From the NCBI GenBank assembly GCA_012511175.1, contig JAAZGO010000012.1, positions 1 through 40,342 on the forward strand: a stretch of DNA of 40,342 bases, given 5' to 3'. Source of the DNA: Fastidiosipila sp. GTDB lineage: Bacteria > Bacillota > Clostridia > Saccharofermentanales > DTU023. Below are positions 25,573 to 34,733 of the stretch, piece after piece (the stretch's first letter is position 1; every line of letters starts with the position of its first letter). Both the position numbers and the translations under genes were made by a program. Under the pieces are notes generated by a model. It did no database searches. It was not told where the DNA came from and saw only the letters and a program-made list of their open reading frames with translations.

Positions 25573-25597
25573 ACTGCCGTGTTCCGCGGCAGTTTTT
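25573..25597 (+). terminator. Intrinsic terminator after the M23 peptidase gene
   Basis: ACTGCCG (25573-25579), seven-base loop, CGGCAGT (25587-25593), then TTTT. It closes the ftsEX-M23 transcript and separates it from the S41 protease gene. Confidence 0.8.
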
Positions 25598-25673
25598 GAT
25601 GGTGTAGTATCATTGAAACCGGTCTGAGGCCGGGAAAATAGCATGCGGAAATCAGTAACCGCCGGAGGACAAG

Positions 25674-27077
25674 ATGGATAATCAGGAAAAAAGGCCGGAT
25701 CAATACCTTCACAGCCAGATGATCCCGCCCGCGCAAAAGCGATCGGAGGAAGCCGGGCCACAAGCAACCAAGACCAAAAGAGGCCTGTTCTGGCCAGTTT
25801 TCCTGGCGATTCTGGTCACAGCTTCGGTGACCTTTGTCCTGACAGCTGCCGCCGGCTATTTTTTCTATGGCCAGGCCCTCCGCGAGTCCTCCAACAATGA
25901 TCAGCAAAAACCTCCTGTCCAGACCAGCCCCCGTGAGCCGGAGATGAAGCCGGATGGCCAGACTCTGACTTTCACGGATAAGGAGGGGGTGGAGGAAGCC
26001 CTGGAGAAATTTTCCACCGTCTACAACCTTCTGCAGGGCAACTATTACCAGGAGTTCAGCGATGCAGAAATGATCGAAAAAATGACAGTCGGCCTGGTCG
26101 GACAGATGGGCAGCCCCTATACCTTCTACCTGACCCCCGAATATCATGAATCGGTCGAAGAGTCCATGAAAGGCGAGTACGGCGGGATCGGTGCCATCGT
26201 CATGCGTGATCGCGATGGAAGCTACGTGATCAATGACATTATTCCCGACAGTCCGGCAGAGTCGGCAGGCCTTTATGTGGGCGACATATTTGTCAGTGTG
26301 GATGGCCATGATGCGTCCGAATTTGAGGACATCGGCCAGCTGGCCGCCTATGTCCGGGGCGAGGAGGGAACCCGGGTCCGCCTGGTCCTATACCGGCCTG
26401 TCGAAGACAGGGAAGTGTCCTTTACCCTTACCCGGCGCATCATCACCAATGTTGCGGTACGCACCCGCATGCTTGATCAGGGGATCGGCTACATTCACCT
26501 GACCGAGTTTTCCGACCATGCGGCCGAGAACTTTGAAAACGCGGTTCTGGATCTGATGCGGCAAGGCGCCGCCCAGCTGATCATAGACTTGCGAAACAAT
26601 GGGGGGGGCTATGCCCATGAATGCATTAACATGCTGGACGTCCTCCTGCCGCCTGCAACGGTTGCCACCATCAAAGGCCGTGATGACGGCCAGGAATATC
26701 AGGATGAGTGGAAGACCAAAACGGCGGCGCTTGTTTCCGACGACATGCGCGTTGTGATCCTGCTCAACAAATACTCGGCAAGCGCCAGCGAGCTTTTCGC
26801 GGGAGCCATGCGTGATCTGGGAAAAGCAGTCATCGTGGGGGAACAGTCTTTTGGGAAAGGGGTGGGAACCATGATGTGGCAGCTGGAGGACAAGTCCGCA
26901 GTTCAAATCACCGGTTTCGAGTATTTTCTGCCCAAAGGTGAATCAGTCGAAGGTGTGGGCCTTGTACCGGACTACCGGGTTGAGCTGGCGCCGGAGGTTG
27001 AGGTGAAGGCGCCCAATCAGCGCAGTCTGGAGGAAGATACCCAGCTTCAGAAGGCCCTGGAACTGCTGAAGCCATGA
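25674..27077 (+). CDS. CtpA-type C-terminal processing protease (S41)
   Basis: 467 residues; ATG 25674 follows GGAGGA. One N-terminal membrane anchor (~33-57, FWPVFLAILVTASVTFVL), then an extracytoplasmic PDZ domain (GGIGAIVMRDRDGSYV; DSPAESAGLYVGDIF) and the tail-specific protease fold. The catalytic Ser lies in NKYSASASELFAGAM and the Lys in QSFGKGVGT, both canonical. Such proteases trim or degrade exported proteins; CtpA/CtpB homologues beside FtsEX or M23 genes often act on wall hydrolases or sporulation regulators. That role here is inference. It ends 318 bases before rpsJ. Confidence 0.94.
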   Translation: MDNQEKRPDQYLHSQMIPPAQKRSEEAGPQATKTKRGLFWPVFLAILVTASVTFVLTAAAGYFFYGQALRESSNNDQQKPPVQTSPREPEMKPDGQTLTFTDKEGVEEALEKFSTVYNLLQGNYYQEFSDAEMIEKMTVGLVGQMGSPYTFYLTPEYHESVEESMKGEYGGIGAIVMRDRDGSYVINDIIPDSPAESAGLYVGDIFVSVDGHDASEFEDIGQLAAYVRGEEGTRVRLVLYRPVEDREVSFTLTRRIITNVAVRTRMLDQGIGYIHLTEFSDHAAENFENAVLDLMRQGAAQLIIDLRNNGGGYAHECINMLDVLLPPATVATIKGRDDGQEYQDEWKTKTAALVSDDMRVVILLNKYSASASELFAGAMRDLGKAVIVGEQSFGKGVGTMMWQLEDKSAVQITGFEYFLPKGESVEGVGLVPDYRVELAPEVEVKAPNQRSLEEDTQLQKALELLKP

Positions 27078-27093
27078 AAAATGGGTGCAGCTC

Positions 27094-27109
27094 CGCCGCA
27101 TTTTCGGCG
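27094..27109 (+). terminator. Weak terminator-like hairpin after the S41 protease gene
   Basis: CGCCG-CATTTT-CGGCG followed by only three T. It precedes the rpsJ promoter and could separate the two transcripts, but the T tract is short. Confidence 0.35.
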
Positions 27110-27110
27110 T

Positions 27111-27139
27111 TTGCATTCTCGTAATTCATCATGTATACT
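27111..27139 (+). promoter_or_regulatory. Promoter of the ribosomal protein superoperon
   Basis: TTGCAT (27111-27116) and TATACT (27134-27139) with 17 bases between them, about 255 bases before rpsJ. Best sigma-A-like match in this gap and oriented toward the ribosomal genes. Confidence 0.7.
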
Positions 27140-27394
27140 TCACCTTGCGCCTTTTTGCATGCCTTGCGGCGTGTAAATGAAAGCGGAGAGGGTGGAGATT
27201 GCTGACCGGTTTACTGCAACCGGAAAGGGAACTTCACCTGAGAAGTCCGGCCTCGATGCCGGGCGCAAAATCCACTGGCAGTAGGGCCCCAGCGTTTGTG
27301 CCACCAGCCGTGCGTCTGGGCTTTCCATTGGCAGAAAGAGATACGCCCGAATCAATAGTGATTTTGAAAGCAGTTATCAGGAGGAAGCAGAGGA
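27140..27394 (+). ncRNA. Structured 5' leader of the S10 operon (candidate r-protein autoregulatory RNA)
   Basis: About 250 nt between promoter and rpsJ without a convincing gene. Three stem-loops are visible: CCGGTT/AACCGG (27206-27223), CCGGC/GCCGG (27247-27262), and GCCC(C)AG/CTGGGC (27286-27321) with a large internal loop. S10 operon leaders are known autoregulatory sites (L4 in E. coli; L4-type leaders proposed in Bacillota). Whether this one matches a known class needs a covariance search. Confidence 0.4.
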
Positions 27395-27706
27395 ATGGCC
27401 GTAAACCAAAAGATCAGAATCAGGCTCAAAGCCTTCGACGCCCGGATATTGGACGACAGCGCCAGGCGGATTGTCAGCACAGCGGAGCGCACCGGCGCGA
27501 GCATATCGGGCCCCATCCCGCTCCCGACGGAAAAGGAGATCATTACCATTCTCCGTTCGCCGCACAAGCACAAGGATGCGCGCGAGCAGTTTGAGATCAG
27601 GACCCACAAGCGCCTGATCGACATCCTGGCACCCACCTCGAAGACGGTGGAGGCGCTGATGAGGCTCGAAATGCCAGCCGGCGTCAATATTGAGATAAAA
27701 CTGTAA
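27395..27706 (+). CDS. rpsJ: 30S ribosomal protein S10
   Basis: 103 residues, standard length. Recognised by [40 protein letters not shown] and the final GVNIEIKL. Ribosomal head protein and also the NusE antitermination factor. ATG 27395 has AGGAGG nine bases upstream. First gene of the superoperon; tuf, which commonly precedes it, is absent from the window. Confidence 0.98.
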   Translation: MAVNQKIRIRLKAFDARILDDSARRIVSTAERTGASISGPIPLPTEKEIITILRSPHKHKDAREQFEIRTHKRLIDILAPTSKTVEALMRLEMPAGVNIEIKL

Positions 27707-27760
27707 CCCGAAAAGGGTCAATGTTTGCGAGAGCAAACCAATAACTCAGGAGGTTAGGAC

Positions 27761-28387
27761 ATGTCAAAGTTCATGCTCGGCCGCAAGGCCGGGATGACAC
27801 AGATTTTTGATGAAGACGGGCTTGCGATTCCCGTCACAGTGATCGCCTGCGGTCCGCTTACCGTCATCCAGAATATGACCGAGGAGAAGGAAGGCTACCA
27901 GGCGGTTCGTGTCGGCTATGAAGAAAGCAAGAAGGGGAATCGTCCTCACAAGGGTCAGTTTGAGAAAATTGGCGTCAAGCCTATGCGGGTTATCCGTGAG
28001 TTCCACACGGGTGAAACCTATGAGCCCGGCCAGGTGATCGAGGTCAGCCAGATGTTCGAGGTCGGTGACGCCGTTGATATTACAGGAAGATCCAAGGGCA
28101 AGGGTTACCAGGGCGCTATCAGGCGTCACGGCATGCGCCGGGGCCCCTCCGCTCACGGCTCCAAGTATCACCGCAAGGCGGGCGCCATGAGCGCTGCGGC
28201 GACGCCGGGCAAGGTGCGCAAGGGCAGGAAACTGCCTGGCCAGCTGGGCTTCAAGCGGGTGACCGTTCAGAACCTTGTGGTTGTCCAGGTGGACGGCGAG
28301 CGCCATTTCCTGGTCGTGAAAGGCGCGGTCCCCGGACCCAAGGGCGGTCTGCTTGAAATCAAGGCGACCGTCAAGTCGGGAAAGTAG
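27761..28387 (+). CDS. rplC: 50S ribosomal protein L3
   Basis: 208 residues. FMLGRKAGMTQIFDEDGLAI at the start, GRSKGKGYQGAIRRHGM and GPSAHGSKYHRKAGAMSA in the middle are diagnostic. Binds 23S rRNA near the peptidyl transferase centre. ATG 27761 follows AGGAGG. Confidence 0.98.
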   Translation: MSKFMLGRKAGMTQIFDEDGLAIPVTVIACGPLTVIQNMTEEKEGYQAVRVGYEESKKGNRPHKGQFEKIGVKPMRVIREFHTGETYEPGQVIEVSQMFEVGDAVDITGRSKGKGYQGAIRRHGMRRGPSAHGSKYHRKAGAMSAAATPGKVRKGRKLPGQLGFKRVTVQNLVVVQVDGERHFLVVKGAVPGPKGGLLEIKATVKSGK

Positions 28388-28396
28388 GAGGGCCTT

Positions 28397-29020
28397 ATGC
28401 AACTTGATGTAGTTAACATGGACGGTGATCTTGCCGGAACGATCGAATTGTCGGACCGGATTTTCGCCATTGAACCCAACCGGGATGCCGTTTACCGCGT
28501 CATGCTGGCCCAGCAGGCCAACCAGCGGCAGGGCACGCACAAGGCCAAAAACAGGGCCGAAGTGCGCGGCGGCGGCAGGAAGCCTTTCCGCCAGAAGGGG
28601 ACGGGGCGGGCCCGCCAGGGTTCGATCCGCGCCCCCAACCACGTTGGCGGCGGGGTAATTTTCGGCCCCACACCACGTTCTTACCGGGTGCGGCTTCCCA
28701 GGAAACTGCGCCGACTGGCCCTTTTCTCCATGCTCTCCTCCAAGGCGGAAAGCAAGAAGCTGGTCGTGCTCGATAAACTGGAAATTGAAAACGGGAAAAC
28801 CCGTGTCATGGCACAGGTGCTGAAAAACATCGGTGCGGACACCAGCTCGCTGATTGTCACGGCAGGCAAAGGGGAGGACGTGGTCCGTTCCGCCCGCAAT
28901 CTCCCCGGTGTGAAGACAGCGCCAGTCAACGCCCTGTCGGTTCTTGACCTGCTCAAGTATGACCGGCTGATTGCTACGCGCGAAGCACTTGAAACACTGG
29001 AGGAGGTCTACGCGTCATGA
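28397..29020 (+). CDS. rplD: 50S ribosomal protein L4
   Basis: 207 residues. Contains the exit-tunnel loop segment [19 protein letters not shown] and the C-terminal [21 protein letters not shown]4 is a primary 23S rRNA binder and, in several bacteria, the autogenous regulator of this operon. Its stop overlaps the rplW start (ATGA). Confidence 0.98.
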   Translation: MQLDVVNMDGDLAGTIELSDRIFAIEPNRDAVYRVMLAQQANQRQGTHKAKNRAEVRGGGRKPFRQKGTGRARQGSIRAPNHVGGGVIFGPTPRSYRVRLPRKLRRLALFSMLSSKAESKKLVVLDKLEIENGKTRVMAQVLKNIGADTSSLIVTAGKGEDVVRSARNLPGVKTAPVNALSVLDLLKYDRLIATREALETLEEVYAS

Positions 29021-29370
29021 AGAATCCGCACGATGTCATCCTGAGGCCCATTATTACGGAGCGCAGCATGGAGGATACCATGCTGGGGAAATACACATTC
29101 GCCGTGGCCAGGGATGCCTCGAAAACAGAGATAGGCAAAGCCTGCGAGTTGCTTTTTGAGGTCAAAGTTCTCCAGGTCAACACCATGAACTTATCAGGCA
29201 AAAAGCGCCGGATGGGCAAGACGAGCGGACGCACCGCGTCCTGGAAAAAAGCCGTCGTGACCATCGACCTTGACCCGGCCCCGGCAGAGTACGCCCTGCC
29301 CGGAGGCAAAAAGGGGACCAGCCCGAAGCGTTACAAGACCGAGATTGCGGAATTCGGGTTTGGCCAGTAA
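29017..29370 (+). CDS. rplW: 50S ribosomal protein L23
   Basis: 117 residues, somewhat longer than the usual 95-100. HDVILRPIITERSMEDT and YTFAVARDASKTEIGKACE are typical. The C-terminal ~20 residues (GGKKGTSPKRYKTEIAEFGF) are an extra tail. L23 lies at the tunnel exit, where trigger factor and SRP dock. Confidence 0.97.
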   Translation: MKNPHDVILRPIITERSMEDTMLGKYTFAVARDASKTEIGKACELLFEVKVLQVNTMNLSGKKRRMGKTSGRTASWKKAVVTIDLDPAPAEYALPGGKKGTSPKRYKTEIAEFGFGQ

Positions 29371-29398
29371 GCGGGCCGCGTGAAAGAAGGAGATCACT

Positions 29399-30232
29399 AT
29401 GGCTATTAAAAGCTATCGCCCCACTTCTCCCGCCAGGAGACAGATGACCGGAGCCGACCATTCCGTTTTATCGGACAAGGCGCCGGAGAAAAGCCTGCTG
29501 GCCAAAAAGAAGAAGCATAGCGGCAGAAATAATTACGGCCGGATTACGGTTCGGCACAGAGGCGGCGGCAACCGCCAGAAGTACCGCCTGATCGACTGGA
29601 AGCGCAATAAAACAGATATCCCCGCCAAGGTTCTGGCCCTGGAGTATGATCCCAACCGCACGGCCTTTATCGCCCTGATCATGTACGCCGATGGAGAGAA
29701 AAGCTACATCATCGCGCCGCACGGCCTCAAAGCCGGGGACACAGTTATTTCCGGAAGTGACGTCGATATAGTGGACGGCAACTGCCTGCCGCTTTCATCC
29801 ATTCCTGTCGGCACCCAGGTTCATAACATTGAAATGAATCCGGGCCACGGGGGCCAGCTGGTTCGTGCTGCCGGCACCTCGGCGCAGCTGCTGGCCAAGG
29901 AAGGCCGCCACGCCACCCTGCGCATGCCCTCCGGTGAAGTCCGGATGGTGCTGCAGAGCTGCCGCGCCGTGGTCGGCGTCGTCAGCAATATCGAAAATGA
30001 TATCGTCAATGTCGGCAAGGCCGGCCGGAAACGGCACATGGGGCGCCGCCCCCACGTCCGCGGATCGGCCATGAATCCGGTTGACCACCCCCATGGCGGA
30101 GGTGAGGGTAAGGCGCCCATCGGCATGCCCGGCCCGGTGACCCCCTGGGGGAAACCGACTTTGGGCTACCGTACCCGCAAGCGGGGTAAATCGACCGACC
30201 GGCTGATCATCAGACGCCGTACCAAGAGCTAA
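29399..30232 (+). CDS. rplB: 50S ribosomal protein L2
   Basis: 277 residues, standard. Motifs [32 protein letters not shown], and the near-universal [20 protein letters not shown] with its conserved histidine, which supports peptidyl transferase structure. ATG 29399 follows AAGGAG. Confidence 0.99.
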   Translation: MAIKSYRPTSPARRQMTGADHSVLSDKAPEKSLLAKKKKHSGRNNYGRITVRHRGGGNRQKYRLIDWKRNKTDIPAKVLALEYDPNRTAFIALIMYADGEKSYIIAPHGLKAGDTVISGSDVDIVDGNCLPLSSIPVGTQVHNIEMNPGHGGQLVRAAGTSAQLLAKEGRHATLRMPSGEVRMVLQSCRAVVGVVSNIENDIVNVGKAGRKRHMGRRPHVRGSAMNPVDHPHGGGEGKAPIGMPGPVTPWGKPTLGYRTRKRGKSTDRLIIRRRTKS

Positions 30233-30248
30233 GGATGGAGGAGACAGC

Positions 30249-30530
30249 ATGAGTCGTTCCGCTAAAAAAGGATATTACGTTGATGAAAGGCTTTTAAAGC
30301 GCATCAATGAACAAAATGAGAAAAATGAACACCGGGTCCTGAAGACTTGGTCGCGCGCCTCCACCATCTTCCCTGAAATGGTGGGGCATACCATCGCGGT
30401 GCATGACGGAAGAAAACATGTTCCCGTTTACATCACGGAGGAGATGGTCGGCCACAAGCTCGGTGAATTCGCCCCAACCAGGACGTTCAGAGGCCATGCC
30501 GGCTCTGAGAAACGCGCCAGAATGCGCTGA
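30249..30530 (+). CDS. rpsS: 30S ribosomal protein S19
   Basis: 93 residues. [38 protein letters not shown] and [16 protein letters not shown] are characteristic. Head protein pairing with S13. GGAGGA ribosome binding site. Confidence 0.98.
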   Translation: MSRSAKKGYYVDERLLKRINEQNEKNEHRVLKTWSRASTIFPEMVGHTIAVHDGRKHVPVYITEEMVGHKLGEFAPTRTFRGHAGSEKRARMR

Positions 30531-30552
30531 GAGACGGCGAGGAGGGACTATT

Positions 30553-31035
30553 GTGGCTAGAAAAACAATGAGCAGACAGGAGCTGATCGACCGGCGGGAA
30601 GAGCTGGTCGCCGACTACGGCAAACAGGCTCCGAGAAACGCCAAAAAAGGCGTACTGACCAAAAAAGAGCGCAAGATCCTGGGGATCGGCCGTGATCAAG
30701 GCCATGCGACACTCCGCCACCTGCGGATGAATGCCTTTAAGGTCAACGCGCTGATCCGGCTTATCGTCGGGAAGCCGCTGGAAGAAGCCTACGCCATTTT
30801 GCAGTACACGCCGCACGGCGCGGCGCAGCCGCTGACCAAGCTTCTGAAATCAGCCGAAGCCAATGCGGTGAACAACAACGGCATGAATGCGGACAATCTT
30901 TATGTGGCCGAGCTCCAAGCCATGCAGGGGCCAACACTGAAAAGAATCCGCGCCCGGGCGCGGGGCCAGGCTTCCTGGATCAGGAAGCGTACCTGTCACA
31001 TTGATGTTGTTTTGAAGGAAAGGCAGGAGGTCTAG
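30553..31035 (+). CDS. rplV: 50S ribosomal protein L22 with N-terminal extension
   Basis: 160 residues from GTG 30553, chosen because AGGAGGG lies six to seven bases upstream; ATG 30568 is an alternative. The L22 core begins only around residue 50 (GHATLRHLRMNAFKVNALIR) and runs through ANAVNNNGMNADNLYVAE and the tunnel hairpin GPTLKRIRARARGQAS. Residues 1-49 are a charged extension absent from standard ~110-residue L22. The core frame is also open upstream into rpsS, but no start there has a ribosome binding site. Confidence 0.95.
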   Translation: MARKTMSRQELIDRREELVADYGKQAPRNAKKGVLTKKERKILGIGRDQGHATLRHLRMNAFKVNALIRLIVGKPLEEAYAILQYTPHGAAQPLTKLLKSAEANAVNNNGMNADNLYVAELQAMQGPTLKRIRARARGQASWIRKRTCHIDVVLKERQEV

Positions 31036-31038
31036 GTT

Positions 31039-31722
31039 ATGGGTCAGAAGGTCAATCCGCACGGTTTACGTGTAGGTGTCATTAAAGACTGGGATTCGCG
31101 CTGGTATGCCGATAGAAAAGACTTTGCCCGCTTCCTTGTCGAGGACAAGAAAATCCGCGACTACGTCAAGGCGGAAACAGAGCGCGCGGGCGTCTCGCGC
31201 ATCGAGATCGAGCGCCTGGGCGATGAACATACAACCATTACGATCACGACGGGGAAACCCGGCATCATTATCGGCCGCGGCGGCGCCGAGATCGAGAATT
31301 TAAAGAAGAAGCTGACCAGGAAATTCGGCCGTTCCTTTTTCATCAATGTGAAGGAAGTTCGCAACGTCGATATCGAGGCACAGCTCGTAGCCGAGAGCAT
31401 CGCCAAGCAGTTGGAAGAGCGGGTGTCTTTCCGGCGGGCCATGAAACAGGCAATCAACCGGGCCATGAAGAATGGCGCCAAGGGCGTGAAAACCATGGTC
31501 TCGGGGCGGCTGGGCGGCGCGGAGATCGCGCGGTTTGAACAGTACCGCGAAGGATCCATTCCGCTTCACACGCTCCATGCCGACATTGATTATGGCTTTG
31601 CAGAGGCCAAAACCTCTTACGGCCAACTGGGCGTCAAAGTGTGGATATACAAGGGCGAGGTCCTGACGGTTCGGAACACCGCCCGGGAAGAGAAGGAGGA
31701 AACTCCAGATGTTAATGCCTAG
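31039..31722 (+). CDS. rpsC: 30S ribosomal protein S3
   Basis: 227 residues. [20 protein letters not shown] at the start; KH domain with [20 protein letters not shown]-terminal [20 protein letters not shown]. Lines the mRNA entry channel. ATG 31039 follows GGAGG. Its 3' end overlaps rplP by 14 bases. Confidence 0.98.
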   Translation: MGQKVNPHGLRVGVIKDWDSRWYADRKDFARFLVEDKKIRDYVKAETERAGVSRIEIERLGDEHTTITITTGKPGIIIGRGGAEIENLKKKLTRKFGRSFFINVKEVRNVDIEAQLVAESIAKQLEERVSFRRAMKQAINRAMKNGAKGVKTMVSGRLGGAEIARFEQYREGSIPLHTLHADIDYGFAEAKTSYGQLGVKVWIYKGEVLTVRNTAREEKEETPDVNA

Positions 31723-32281
31723 GCGTGTCAAACGCAGAAAACAGCACCGCGGGCGCATGAAAGGGAAAGCCCTCCGCGGCAATAAGGTGACCTACGGACA
31801 ATTCGGTCTGCAGGCCCTTGAACCTTGCTGGATCACTGCCAACCAGATTGAGGCTTCCCGTATTGCCATCAACCGCTACTTCAGGCGCGGCGGCACGGTC
31901 TGGATCAAGATCTTCCCCGACAAGCCCGTGTCCAAGAAACCGGCTGAAACCCGGATGGGCAAGGGAAAGGGAGCACCGGAATACTGGGTGGCTGTCGTCA
32001 AGCCGGGCCGGGTCCTTTTCGAGGTGGCCGGCGTGACAGAAAAACAAGCCCGTGAGGCCCTGCGCCTTGCTTCCCATAAATTACCCTGCAAGGTGCGTTT
32101 CATCGAAAGCGAGCGCGAATTCACAGAAGAGGAAATCGCCAAATATGCCGAGGTTCAGGTCCTTGATATCCCTGATGAACTCCTGACGGATGAGGAGCTG
32201 GCAGAGCAGGCGGGTGAGGCTGAAGTGGACAGCGCAGCGCAAGAAGACGCCGAAGCGGCAGAAGAACAAACGGAGGTCTGA
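31709..32281 (+). CDS. rplP: 50S ribosomal protein L16 with acidic C-terminal tail
   Basis: 190 residues against a usual 137-147. The core ([55 protein letters not shown]) is standard and ends near residue 137. Residues ~138-190 form an Asp/Glu/Ala-rich tail ([20 protein letters not shown], then [12 protein letters not shown]-like). The start overlaps rpsC and has AAGGAGG nine bases upstream. Confidence 0.97.
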   Translation: MLMPRRVKRRKQHRGRMKGKALRGNKVTYGQFGLQALEPCWITANQIEASRIAINRYFRRGGTVWIKIFPDKPVSKKPAETRMGKGKGAPEYWVAVVKPGRVLFEVAGVTEKQAREALRLASHKLPCKVRFIESEREFTEEEIAKYAEVQVLDIPDELLTDEELAEQAGEAEVDSAAQEDAEAAEEQTEV

Positions 32282-32283
32282 TC

Positions 32284-32490
32284 ATGAGAGCGAAAGAATT
32301 GCGTGAAAAAAACCAGACCGAGCTTGAAAAGGAGTTGCAGGAACTGAAAAAGGAACTCTTCAATCTCCGTTTTCAACACGCGACCAACCAGCTTGCCAAT
32401 CCGATGGAACTCAAGCGGGTCAAGCGCGACATCGCCCGCGTCAAGACGGTCATGCGCCAGCAAGAGCTTGGCCAGCTGGTCTCAGGATAG
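32284..32490 (+). CDS. rpmC: 50S ribosomal protein L29
   Basis: 68 residues. [20 protein letters not shown] and [20 protein letters not shown] are the family pattern. Sits at the tunnel exit next to L23. Three bases after the rplP stop, with GGAGG inside the end of rplP. Confidence 0.97.
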   Translation: MRAKELREKNQTELEKELQELKKELFNLRFQHATNQLANPMELKRVKRDIARVKTVMRQQELGQLVSG

Positions 32491-32501
32491 GGGGAGACAG
32501 G

Positions 32502-32762
32502 ATGAACCAGGAACGCAACAAGAGAAAACAGCGCGTCGGCACCGTGGTCAGCGACAAGATGGATAAGACAATTGTCATCGCCGTCACCGAGCATGTCCGC
32601 CATCCGCTTTATAAAAAATACATCAAACGTACCGTCAAGATGAAGGCGCACGACGAAAACAACGAGTGCGGCATCGGTGACCGTGTCCGGGTGATGGAAA
32701 CCAGACCCTTGAGCCGTGAGAAACGCTGGCGCCTCGTGGAAATCATCGAGAAGGCCAGATAG
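32502..32762 (+). CDS. rpsQ: 30S ribosomal protein S17
   Basis: 86 residues. [39 protein letters not shown] and a final MetThr-like [19 protein letters not shown] identify S17. GGGGGAGA ribosome binding site. Confidence 0.97.
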   Translation: MNQERNKRKQRVGTVVSDKMDKTIVIAVTEHVRHPLYKKYIKRTVKMKAHDENNECGIGDRVRVMETRPLSREKRWRLVEIIEKAR

Positions 32763-32789
32763 GACGGCGGGTTCAGGAGGACTAAGTCA

Positions 32790-33158
32790 ATGATTCAAGT
32801 ACAATACAGGCTCAAATCCGCCGACAATACCGGTGCCAAGCGCCTGATGTGCATCCGGGTGCTGGGGGGGACAGGCCGGCGTTACGCCAACATCGGCGAT
32901 GTAATCGTCTGTTCCGTCAAGGAAGCGGCACCGGGCGGCACCGTCAAAAAAGGCGATGTGGTCAAGGCCGTGGTGGTCCGGACCAAATCCGGCATCCAGC
33001 GCAAAGACGGGTCCGTGATCCGTTTTGATGAGAACGCGGCGGTGATTTTGAAAGATGACGGCAACCCGCAGGGAACCCGGATTTTTGGGCCCATCGCCCG
33101 GGAATTGCGTGAGAAGAACTACATGAAAATTCTCTCTCTGGCGCCGGAGGTTCTGTAA
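32790..33158 (+). CDS. rplN: 50S ribosomal protein L14
   Basis: 122 residues, exactly standard. [37 protein letters not shown] and a C-terminal [25 protein letters not shown] upstream of ATG 32790. Confidence 0.98.
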   Translation: MIQVQYRLKSADNTGAKRLMCIRVLGGTGRRYANIGDVIVCSVKEAAPGGTVKKGDVVKAVVVRTKSGIQRKDGSVIRFDENAAVILKDDGNPQGTRIFGPIARELREKNYMKILSLAPEVL

Positions 33159-33175
33159 TGGCCAAGGAGGAAAGA

Positions 33176-33526
33176 ATGCCCCGAAATAAATTACATGTCA
33201 AAGTGGACGACCAGGTCTACGTCCTGACCGGCAAAGACGCGGGGAAAACCGGCAAAATTATTGCGGCCTATCCCGCCAAGGGACGTGTGATCGTGGAAGG
33301 TGTCAACATCGCCACCCGCCATGTCAAGCCGCGCTCCCAGACGCAGCAGGGGGGGATCATCCGCCAGGAGATGCCCATCGACGCGTCCAATGTCATGCTG
33401 GTCTGCCAAAAGTGCAAACGCCCGTCGAAGACCGGGAGAAAATACCTGGAAAACGGGGACAAGGTGCGCTTCTGCAAGTCCTGCGGTGCCACCATCTCCG
33501 TGATCAGCAAGGGAAAGAAGGAGTAG
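33176..33526 (+). CDS. rplX: 50S ribosomal protein L24
   Basis: 116 residues from ATG 33176, preferred over ATG 33158 because AAGGAGG sits five bases before it. KOW motif (VKVDDQVYVLTGKDAGKTGK), GVNIATRHVKP, and a C-terminal pair of CxxC motifs (CQKCKR and CKSCG), a zinc-ribbon-like feature common in bacterial L24. Assembly initiator of the large subunit. Confidence 0.96.
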   Translation: MPRNKLHVKVDDQVYVLTGKDAGKTGKIIAAYPAKGRVIVEGVNIATRHVKPRSQTQQGGIIRQEMPIDASNVMLVCQKCKRPSKTGRKYLENGDKVRFCKSCGATISVISKGKKE

Positions 33527-33529
33527 CGC

Positions 33530-34069
33530 ATGAATCGACTGAGGGATAAATATAGGAATGAAGTGCGTGACACCCTGATGAAGGAATTCGGTTACTCTTC
33601 CATCATGCAGGTTCCCAGACTTGAGAAAATTGTCCTCAATATGGGGATCGGCAACATCCGTGAAAATCCCAAGGCGGTGGAGTCGGCTGTGCGCGATCTG
33701 ACCACCATTGCCGGCCAGAGGCCGGTGGTAGTCAATGCCCGCAAGTCGGTCGCCAACTTCAAGTTGAGGGAAGGGATGCCCAACGGGGTCAAGGTGACCA
33801 TCCGCGGCGACCGAATGTACCATTTCCTGGATAAACTGATCAGCATCGCCCTGCCGCGTGTCCGTGACTTCCGCGGTTTGAGCGCCAATTCTTTTGATGG
33901 CCACGGCAACTACTCGCTGGGGGCGCGTGAGCAGCTGATTTTCCCGGAAATCGACTACGACAGCATCGACAAGATCAACGGCCTCGATATCGCCATCGTC
34001 ACGACCGCCCAAACAGACGAAGAGGCCAAGGCCCTGCTCACCGAGCTTGGCATGCCCTTCCGGAATTAG
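33530..34069 (+). CDS. rplE: 50S ribosomal protein L5
   Basis: 179 residues. [39 protein letters not shown] and [19 protein letters not shown] are typical. Binds 5S rRNA. AAGGAG upstream. Confidence 0.98.
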   Translation: MNRLRDKYRNEVRDTLMKEFGYSSIMQVPRLEKIVLNMGIGNIRENPKAVESAVRDLTTIAGQRPVVVNARKSVANFKLREGMPNGVKVTIRGDRMYHFLDKLISIALPRVRDFRGLSANSFDGHGNYSLGAREQLIFPEIDYDSIDKINGLDIAIVTTAQTDEEAKALLTELGMPFRN

Positions 34070-34080
34070 AGGAGTCAACC

Positions 34081-34266
34081 ATGGCAAAAAAATCAATGAT
34101 CATCAAAGCGCAGCGCGAACCGAAGTTTTCGACGCGTCAGAAGAACCGTTGCCAACTGTGCGGACGGCCCCATGCCTACATCCGCAAATTCGGTATCTGC
34201 CGCCTCTGTTTTCGTGAGCTCGCTTATAAAGGACAGATCCCTGGCGTTCGCAAAGCCAGTTGGTAA
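34081..34266 (+). CDS. rpsN: 30S ribosomal protein S14, zinc-binding type Z
   Basis: 61 residues with two CxxC pairs ([20 protein letters not shown]), the zinc-containing short form. Ends [13 protein letters not shown]. The zinc form is typical of Bacillota and thermophiles. Confidence 0.98.
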   Translation: MAKKSMIIKAQREPKFSTRQKNRCQLCGRPHAYIRKFGICRLCFRELAYKGQIPGVRKASW

Positions 34267-34278
34267 GGAGGAGATATC

Positions 34279-34674
34279 ATGCAGGTTACGGATCCGATCG
34301 CGGACATGCTGACACGCATCCGCAATGCCGGGAGAGCCGGCAAAATGACGTGTGAGATCCCCGCTTCGAACATGAAGCGCGCCATCGCGGATATTCTCGC
34401 CGCTGAAGGTTACATTGAGAAGGTGACTTTCCGCGAAGACAATCAGCAGGGGATGCTGACCGTGACACTTAAGTACTACGGCTCCAAGCCGGTTATTACA
34501 GGCATTAAGCGCATCTCCAAACCCGGTTTGCGCGTCTACGCCGATGTCGATCATCTGCCGCGCGTCCAAAACGGCCTGGGGATTGCCATCATCTCGACTT
34601 CCAAGGGCGTGATGACGGACAAGTTTGCCCGCCGTTCCAAAATCGGCGGCGAAGTCCTGGCTTACGTCTGGTAG
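34279..34674 (+). CDS. rpsH: 30S ribosomal protein S8
   Basis: 131 residues. [38 protein letters not shown] and the end [11 protein letters not shown]8 binds 16S rRNA and represses the spc operon in E. coli. AAGGAGGA upstream of ATG 34279. Confidence 0.98.
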   Translation: MQVTDPIADMLTRIRNAGRAGKMTCEIPASNMKRAIADILAAEGYIEKVTFREDNQQGMLTVTLKYYGSKPVITGIKRISKPGLRVYADVDHLPRVQNGLGIAIISTSKGVMTDKFARRSKIGGEVLAYVW

Positions 34675-34733
34675 GCGGAGCTTGACTCTGAAAAGGATGA
34701 TCAGATCCACAATCTTAAGAGCAGGAGGACATT

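Noticed and set aside
27177-27284. 35-codon ORF starting ATG in the rpsJ leader
   Set aside because: No ribosome binding site, sequence overlaps two perfect stem-loops, no hydrophobic or motif content; more likely structured RNA.
27199-27594. TTG-started frame running through the leader into rpsJ
   Set aside because: Overlaps rpsJ in a different frame for most of its length and shows no protein features, despite a GGTGGAG upstream.
27764-28642. 292-codon open frame antisense to rplC-rplD
   Set aside because: Same reason: shadow of two certain genes, no ribosome binding site.
33191-34096. 301-codon open frame antisense to rplX-rplE
   Set aside because: It is the complement of well-conserved ribosomal genes; G+C-rich third positions open long antisense frames. 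No protein-like motifs.
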